Assembly (NCBI GenBank): GCA_017994115.1
Contig: JAGOLK010000011.1
Location: 1 to 38,646 of the forward strand
Direction: 5' to 3'
Source: Clostridia bacterium
Lineage (GTDB): Bacteria; Bacillota; Clostridia; Lutisporales; Lutisporaceae
DNA length: 38,646 nucleotides
This document shows positions 33,973 to 38,646 of this stretch, piece by piece. Numbering within the stretch: position 1 is the first letter of the stretch; each line of letters begins with the position of its first letter. Position numbers and translations under genes: made by a program. The notes beneath the pieces were generated by a model. It saw nothing but the letters and a program-made list of their open reading frames with translations. It searched no databases and was not told where the DNA came from.

Positions 33973-36036
33973 ATGAATTATATTGATGATTCCATAATCA
34001 ATTTAAAGGGAATAGGACCGGCAAAGGCCAAGCTTTTTAGTAAGCTTGGCCTGTACACTATTGGGGATTTGTTGGAGTACTTTCCAAGGGGTTATAAAGA
34101 TAAAAGCGAGATAACAAAAATCAGGGATATAAGGCCCGACGAAAGCTATACCGTAAGGGTGCGTGCCGCAGGAAAGGCCCAGGAGGGCAGAACCAGGAGC
34201 AGGCTTATTATTACAAAGCTGACGGTATTTGATGATACAGGCAGGTTGAATGCAGTGTGGTTCAACAACAGATTTATTAAAAATGCTTTCAGGGAAGGGG
34301 ACGAAATACTGATGCACGGTAAGGTAAAGCGCATTGGTAAGGACCTTGTCATGGAGGTCCCCGAATATGAAAGGCTGTCCGACAGAGAAAGCATAAACCT
34401 GATGAGAATTACGCCGTATTATTCCCTTACCGAAGGCCTGTTACAAAAGGATATACGAAAGGCGGTATACGCAGCATTAAAATATGCCGATGAAAAGCAG
34501 GCGGATTTGTTTCCGGAGGAATTGCGAAGAAAATATGGGCTTGCCGAGATAAATTTCTGCATCAGCAATATTCATTTTCCGGAATCTATGGATAAGCTGG
34601 AGCTGGCAAGGAAAAGGCTGATATTTGAAGAGTTTTTTATGCTGCAGTCCGGCTTGATTCATATAAAAAAGCTGAACAATGCCGGTCAAAAGGGTATCAG
34701 GTTTAAAAAGACAAGTGAAATAAAAGAGTTTATTGAAGGTTTACCTTTCAAGCTTACTTCAGCACAAGCAAGAGTTTTTGAGGAAGTCAGCAAAGACATG
34801 GAAGGCGCGGGCATTATGAACAGGCTTGTACAGGGGGATGTAGGCTCAGGCAAGACTGTTATTGCCGCTCTTGCACTGTTCAAATGTGTAAGAAGCGGAT
34901 ATCAGGGCACAATGATAGTACCCACGGAAATACTTGCGGAACAGCATATGGAGACTTTAACAAATCTGCTCAAAAATACCGGTATTGTAATTGCACTGCT
35001 GAAGGGCGGAATGACGGGGAAGGAAAAACAAAAAGTGCTGGAGGGAATAAAAGAAGGAAAAATAGACGTGGTTGTGGGAACTCATGCACTTATTCAAGAC
35101 AATGTAAGCTTTGATAAGCTGGGACTTGTTATTACCGATGAGCAGCACAGGTTCGGTGTAAGACAGAGAGCTTTGCTTTCGGCAAAAGGAGAAAATCCGG
35201 ATATGCTGGTGATGACTGCAACTCCCATACCAAGAACCCTTTCGCTTATAGTATACGGGGACCTGGATGTGTCAATAATAGATGAAATGCCTCCCGGCAG
35301 AAAAAAAGTAGAGACATATTTCATAGATTCCACCAAAAAGGAAAGGCTTATGAATTTTGTCAAAAAGGGCCTTGATGAGGGGCGGCAAGCATATTTTGTA
35401 TGCCCGCTTGTTGAGGAGTCTGACAAGCTGGAGCTTAAATCAGCGATAGAGTACAGTGAAGAACTAAAAAACAGATACTTCCGGAACTATAATGTAGGCT
35501 TGCTTCACGGCAGAATGAAAGCCGACCAGAAGAATGAAGTAATGTACAGGTTCAGGGAAAAAGAAATTCATATACTTGTATCAACAACTGTAATTGAAGT
35601 AGGGGTAAATATCCCCAACGCCGCCTATATGGTAATAGAAGACGCTGACAGATACGGAATGGCCCAGTTGCACCAATTGAGGGGGAGGGTAGGAAGAGGC
35701 GAACACCAATCCTATTGCATATTAATATCTGATACCGGGAATGAGATAGCGCGGGAAAGGCTTAAATATATGACAAAAACGGAAAATGGCTTTGAGATAG
35801 CCGAGAAGGACATGGAATTCCGAGGAAGCGGAGAGGTGCTTGGGCAAAGACAGCACGGACTGCCCGGCTTCAAGCTTGCTGATGTGTTTCGTGATGCGAA
35901 GCTTCTTAAGATGTCAAAGGAAGCAGTAGAATACGTGTATGAAAACAATAAGCTATTAAATGAGGATTATAAGAAGATGAAAGCAATACTGGATCAAAGG
36001 TTCCAGAAGATGCTGGATGAAATAACGCTTAATTAG
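33973..36036 (+). CDS. recG: ATP-dependent DNA helicase RecG
   Basis: A 687-residue fork-regression helicase. The N-terminal wedge/OB domain (about 1-160) starts LKGIGPAKAKLFSKLG. Walker A GDVGSGKT is at 288-295 and DEQH at 389-392. QLRGRVGRG is motif VI, and the TRG-like region near FRGSGEVLGQRQHG follows. GAGGTG precedes the ATG. It is the end of the yloU-fakA-recG run; the sdaAB-sdaAA genes found here in Bacillus are absent. No classic terminator follows. Confidence 0.97.
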   Translation: MNYIDDSIINLKGIGPAKAKLFSKLGLYTIGDLLEYFPRGYKDKSEITKIRDIRPDESYTVRVRAAGKAQEGRTRSRLIITKLTVFDDTGRLNAVWFNNRFIKNAFREGDEILMHGKVKRIGKDLVMEVPEYERLSDRESINLMRITPYYSLTEGLLQKDIRKAVYAALKYADEKQADLFPEELRRKYGLAEINFCISNIHFPESMDKLELARKRLIFEEFFMLQSGLIHIKKLNNAGQKGIRFKKTSEIKEFIEGLPFKLTSAQARVFEEVSKDMEGAGIMNRLVQGDVGSGKTVIAALALFKCVRSGYQGTMIVPTEILAEQHMETLTNLLKNTGIVIALLKGGMTGKEKQKVLEGIKEGKIDVVVGTHALIQDNVSFDKLGLVITDEQHRFGVRQRALLSAKGENPDMLVMTATPIPRTLSLIVYGDLDVSIIDEMPPGRKKVETYFIDSTKKERLMNFVKKGLDEGRQAYFVCPLVEESDKLELKSAIEYSEELKNRYFRNYNVGLLHGRMKADQKNEVMYRFREKEIHILVSTTVIEVGVNIPNAAYMVIEDADRYGMAQLHQLRGRVGRGEHQSYCILISDTGNEIARERLKYMTKTENGFEIAEKDMEFRGSGEVLGQRQHGLPGFKLADVFRDAKLLKMSKEAVEYVYENNKLLNEDYKKMKAILDQRFQKMLDEITLN

Positions 36037-36109
36037 GCCTCGAATTATTTCCTAAGTTAACATAATTTACAGTGTTTAAAAAATTGTAAACGGAGTAAAT
36101 TAATAATAC

Positions 36110-36171
36110 ATAAACCGCATCAAGGATTTACGCTGCATCAGGATTACATCCAACAGGATATTGCGGTTTAT
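36110..36171 (+). repeat. inverted repeat enclosing a tandem repeat in the spore-protein leader
   Basis: ATAAACCGCA (36110-36119) and TGCGGTTTAT (36162-36171) are perfect 10-base inverted copies. Inside, GCATCAAGGATT (36117-36128) and GCATCAGGATT (36135-36145) are near-identical direct copies. It ends 16 bases before the AGGAGGTG of the next gene, so the transcript could fold into a stem just upstream of the ribosome site. Confidence 0.6.
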
Positions 36172-36200
36172 ACACGTAATACAAACAGGAGGTGCTACAT

Positions 36201-36410
36201 ATGCCAAGAAATAACACATCAAACAGGACTTTGATACCGGAAGCAAAGGCTGCTTTGAAAACTTTCAGGGATCAGATAGCTACTGAATTAGGAACGGATC
36301 TTACAGGCTATAACGGTGATAAGACGTCCTGGGAGTGCGGAAAAGTAGGCGGAGAAATGGTAAGAAGGATGATTGAACAGGCAGAAAGAAGCATGTCAGG
36401 AAGAAGATAA
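36201..36410 (+). CDS. alpha/beta-type small acid-soluble spore protein
   Basis: A 69-residue DNA-coating protein of dormant spores that protects DNA from UV and heat. It carries both family signatures: PEAKAALKTFRDQIATELG, where the germination protease site lies, and KVGGEMVRRMIEQAE. AGGAGGTG lies 6 bases before the ATG. Such genes are normally read by forespore sigma-G; no good sigma-G promoter stood out in the 164 bases upstream. A strong terminator follows, so it is a single gene. Confidence 0.96.
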   Translation: MPRNNTSNRTLIPEAKAALKTFRDQIATELGTDLTGYNGDKTSWECGKVGGEMVRRMIEQAERSMSGRR

Positions 36411-36420
36411 TTATAAAAAA

Positions 36421-36453
36421 GGCGCTGGTTATTACGGTCAGCGCCATTTTTTT
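36421..36453 (+). terminator. strong terminator of the spore-protein gene
   Basis: A GC-rich 7-bp stem, GGCGCTG (36421-36427) with CAGCGCC (36439-36445), is extended by G-T wobbles, then A and seven T. Confidence 0.92.
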
Positions 36454-36752
36454 ATATGAAAAAATACTGATGACAACACTCTAATTAAATGTTAAAGCAT
36501 TGACATCAGTATCGGGAGAGGAGAAATTGAAGGAAGAGCTCTATGGGGAAATTTAGTTACAAATAACTAACGTCCCTGATATATATGTTGTTCAAATAAG
36601 TTTTTTTTATTCAATTAAAATTATTTTACATACCTTCCTTTTAATGCATTTCATAAAAAGCCTCAATTTTTATTAAACTGATAATGGCAGATTTCTTATA
36701 TCGCAGGACTTGTCGATTTTATGATATTTTATGATATAATTCTAATAAATTT
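36454..36752. other. non-coding gap before rsmD with two hairpins
   Basis: No convincing gene is present. ATACTGATG (36464-36472) pairs with CATCAGTAT (36504-36512). TTAGTTA (36553-36559) pairs with TAACTAA (36564-36570) around a CAAA loop. Between them GGGAGAGGAG precedes TTG and a nine-codon frame (MKEELYGEI) ending at 36556. TGATATAAT (36732-36740) is an extended -10 promoter candidate reading towards rsmD. The rest is AT-rich and unremarkable. Confidence 0.5.
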
Positions 36753-36781
36753 TTGTATAAAAATAGTATTTATGTTAAAAT
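36753..36781 (+). promoter_or_regulatory. promoter of rsmD-coaD
   Basis: TTGTAT (36753-36758), 17 bases, TAAAAT (36776-36781), with TG one base before the -10. A second extended -10 at 36732-36740 lies just upstream, so two start sites are possible. Confidence 0.7.
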
Positions 36782-36842
36782 GTAATTGAAATGGGCAAAA
36801 TCAATCGGCGTTACTGACAATAATAGACTTGGAGGTAATCTT

Positions 36843-37418
36843 TTGCGGGTTATTGCAGGAGAGTATAAGGGAAGACGACTTGATCCCATTGAAGGCAGGG
36901 ATATCCGCCCTACCTCTGACAAAGTTAAGGAATCTCTTTTTAATATACTTGGGGATGCTGTAATTGACAGTGTATTTCTGGATTTGTTCAGCGGTACCGG
37001 AGGAATAGGCATTGAAGCATTGAGCCGCGGGGCAAAGCATGTGGTATTTATTGATTCCAGCGTCAAGAGTATCAAGGTACTGAGGGGAAACCTGAACCGG
37101 CTGAATATAAAGGATTGTGCTGAGGTCTATAATGCGGACTATAAAACGGCAGTCAACAAATTGCATGAACACGGGAAGAGTTTTGATATAATATTTATTG
37201 ATCCTCCTTACAGAATAGGAATGGCTGAGTCAGCTTTGAAGGAGATTGATAATAAAAATATTCTTAAACAATCCGGTTTGATTGTAGTTGAGCATGATTC
37301 AAAGGAGGATATGCCGCAAAAAGTTGGGAAGCTATTCTTATACCGTTTTAAGAAATATGGAAATACAATACTATCGTTTTATTCTATTGACGAACAGTCG
37401 CAGCAAAAGGAGGAGTAA
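36843..37418 (+). CDS. rsmD: 16S rRNA (guanine-966-N2)-methyltransferase RsmD
   Basis: A 191-residue SAM-dependent methyltransferase. TTG 36843, 6 bases after GGAGGT, gives the family's usual beginning [12 protein letters not shown]; a longer frame from 36786 has no ribosome site. The SAM motif [11 protein letters not shown] is at 47-57 and the catalytic DPPY at 120-123. It is followed by coaD, 2 bases after its stop, the widespread rsmD-coaD pair. Confidence 0.95.
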   Translation: MRVIAGEYKGRRLDPIEGRDIRPTSDKVKESLFNILGDAVIDSVFLDLFSGTGGIGIEALSRGAKHVVFIDSSVKSIKVLRGNLNRLNIKDCAEVYNADYKTAVNKLHEHGKSFDIIFIDPPYRIGMAESALKEIDNKNILKQSGLIVVEHDSKEDMPQKVGKLFLYRFKKYGNTILSFYSIDEQSQQKEE

Positions 37419-37420
37419 TT

Positions 37421-37897
37421 TTGAAAATAGCAGTGTATCCCGGAAGCTTTGATCCTGCTACTAACGGACATATTGATATTATTAAAAGATCCGGAGCACT
37501 TTTTGACAGGGTTATTGTAGCAGTATTGAGCAATCCGAGTAAGAATCCGATTTTTTCTGTTGAGGAACGAGTGGACATACTAAAAAGGACATGCGGAGAT
37601 ATAAAGAATGTTGAAATTGACAGTTTCTCGGGGCTTTTGATTGATTATTGCAAGAGTAAAAACGCAAATGTAATAGTTAAAGGGTTAAGGGCAGTTTCAG
37701 ACTTTGAATATGAGCTGCAAATGGCTCATATGAATAAGAAGCTCAATCAGGAAATAGAAACGGTGTTCATAATGACTAGCAGCCGATACTCATATCTGAG
37801 TTCCAGCCTGGTAAAGGAAGTAGCACAATTTGGCGGCTGCATAAGAGGGCTGGTACCGGAAATTATTGAGAAGGAGATTTATGAAAGGCTTAAATAG
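37421..37897 (+). CDS. coaD: phosphopantetheine adenylyltransferase
   Basis: A 158-residue nucleotidyltransferase that makes dephospho-CoA from phosphopantetheine and ATP. The nucleotide-binding [14 protein letters not shown] (the TxGH-like site here reads NGH), [11 protein letters not shown] and the C-terminal [10 protein letters not shown] motif are present. The start is TTG with AAAGGAGGAG 5 bases upstream. It complements coaBC elsewhere in the window. Confidence 0.97.
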   Translation: MKIAVYPGSFDPATNGHIDIIKRSGALFDRVIVAVLSNPSKNPIFSVEERVDILKRTCGDIKNVEIDSFSGLLIDYCKSKNANVIVKGLRAVSDFEYELQMAHMNKKLNQEIETVFIMTSSRYSYLSSSLVKEVAQFGGCIRGLVPEIIEKEIYERLK

Positions 37898-37969
37898 CGG
37901 TTCAGGCACGGACTATCATACGTGTGAAATAAATATTCACAAATGAATTATTACAGGGAGGTTGGTATT

Positions 37970-38506
37970 ATGGAGGTTATGCTGCTGCTCGACGCCCTTG
38001 AAGATATACTGGATAAGGCGCCGAATCTGCCCTTATCAAGTAAGTCCATGATTAATAAGGAAGAATTGCAGGAAATAATAAAGGAAATAAGAATAAAGCT
38101 GCCCGATGAGATAAAACAGGCTCAATGGATTAAGGAAGAAAGGCAGAAAATACTTATAGAAGCAAAAAAAGAAGCTGAAAATCTGAGAAAAGAATGCGAA
38201 GATAAACTGAACAAGGTTAAGGAAGAACGTCAGAGGGTTCTTGCCGAAGCTGAAAAAGAAGCTGAAATACTTAAGAAGGAAGCTGACAAAAAGGTTCAGG
38301 AGCTTATTGATGAAAGTGATATAATAAAAAAGGCAAATGAACAGGCAAAAGAACTTATTATTGCTGCTCAGATAGATGCTAAAAAGATAAGGCTGGGTTC
38401 CAAAGCATACGCGGACGAGCTGCTGGCGGAACTTGAAAAACACACGGAAAAAATAATAGAAACAATAAGGAACAACAGGGATGAGCTTAAGAATTACAAG
38501 AGCTGA
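37970..38506 (+). CDS. coiled-coil protein, annotated as ATPase-like in clostridia
   Basis: A 178-residue, highly charged protein. The N-terminus is MEVMLLLDALEDILDKAP, a hydrophobic/acidic helix. A loop (PNLPLSSKSMIN) is followed by a nearly unbroken Glu/Lys/Ala coiled coil (about 40-178) with repeated RQ(K/R)(I/V)L-(I/A)EA-(K/E)KEAE units. It resembles ATP-synthase b-type or DivIVA-like stalks and has no nucleotide-binding motif, so an enzymatic label is not justified. ATG 37970 follows GGGAGG by 8 bases; ATG 37943 lacks a site. It is common after coaD in clostridia. Confidence 0.8.
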   Translation: MEVMLLLDALEDILDKAPNLPLSSKSMINKEELQEIIKEIRIKLPDEIKQAQWIKEERQKILIEAKKEAENLRKECEDKLNKVKEERQRVLAEAEKEAEILKKEADKKVQELIDESDIIKKANEQAKELIIAAQIDAKKIRLGSKAYADELLAELEKHTEKIIETIRNNRDELKNYKS

Positions 38507-38606
38507 TAAGTGGTACAAGGGGGACGTCAGACTGTGTGGCAACATTTGTGAAATAGCCTGTAACAGTCAGTCCTTGGAACTGTCACACTGATTAATATAA
38601 TGATTT

Positions 38607-38646
38607 AAGAAACTGGCACCCTATATTAGTGCCAGTTTCTTTCTTT
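38607..38646 (+). terminator. strong rho-independent terminator at the window end
   Basis: A perfect 13-bp stem, AAGAAACTGGCAC (38607-38619) with GTGCCAGTTTCTT (38629-38641), has a 9-base loop and is followed by TCTTT up to the window edge. Confidence 0.92.

Noticed and set aside
37923-37941. TGTGAA/TTCACA inverted repeat before the coiled-coil gene as a terminator or operator
   Set aside because: It is six base pairs in AT-rich DNA without a T tract, so chance is sufficient.

Overview
The window looks like chromosomal core DNA of a spore-forming, low-GC Gram-positive anaerobe of the Clostridia (Clostridium / Ruminiclostridium / Acetivibrio type). The reasons are an alpha/beta-type small acid-soluble spore protein, SepF, DivIVA and RemA, a PyrR-controlled pyrimidine operon, strong AGGAGG-type ribosome binding sites, many TTG starts, and a gene order that follows the Bacillus subtilis ylm, pyr and yloA-to-recG segments. 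I see no insertion sequence, phage, CRISPR or plasmid gene.

Layout. (1) 1-47 is the 5' half of a tRNA-Pro(GGG) on the minus strand. (2) 301-3613 is a HlyD-like membrane-fusion protein followed by the division cluster yggS-sepF-yggT-divIVA. (3) 3718-6127 holds a small DUF5665-like membrane protein, a DksA/TraR zinc-finger protein, lspA and an RluD-type pseudouridine synthase. (4) 6125-11351 is the pyr operon: promoter, PyrR attenuator, then pyrR-pyrC-pyrF-pyrK-pyrD-pyrE, without pyrB or carAB. (5) 11541-12947 is a sodium:neurotransmitter-type symporter, convergent with rqcH (12997-14754, minus) across a shared terminator. (6) 14767-15424 has no convincing gene but contains a large diverged palindrome with a three-way-junction-like centre. 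(7) 15425-30992 runs yicC-remA-gmk-rpoZ-coaBC-priA-def-fmt-Zn peptidase-rsmB-rlmN-prpC-prkC-rsgA-rpe-thiN, almost all tightly packed. (8) 31118-31444 encodes two tiny membrane proteins at the place where B. subtilis has spoVM. (9) rpmB (minus) and yloU-fakA-recG (plus) diverge. (10) 36201-38506 has the spore protein, rsmD, coaD and a coiled-coil protein, closed by a strong terminator.

How it works together. The genes serve growth: division (SepF, DivIVA, YggT), pyrimidine synthesis, transcription and nucleotide supply (RpoZ, Gmk), translation (Def, Fmt, RsmB, RlmN, RsgA, RsmD, L28, RqcH), CoA synthesis (CoaBC, CoaD), replication restart and recombination (PriA, RecG), and the PrkC/PrpC Ser/Thr kinase-phosphatase pair. 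The least explained DNA is the palindrome at about 14.93-15.22 kb, followed by the paired small membrane proteins, the structured leader of the spore protein, and the 390-base gap before rsmD.
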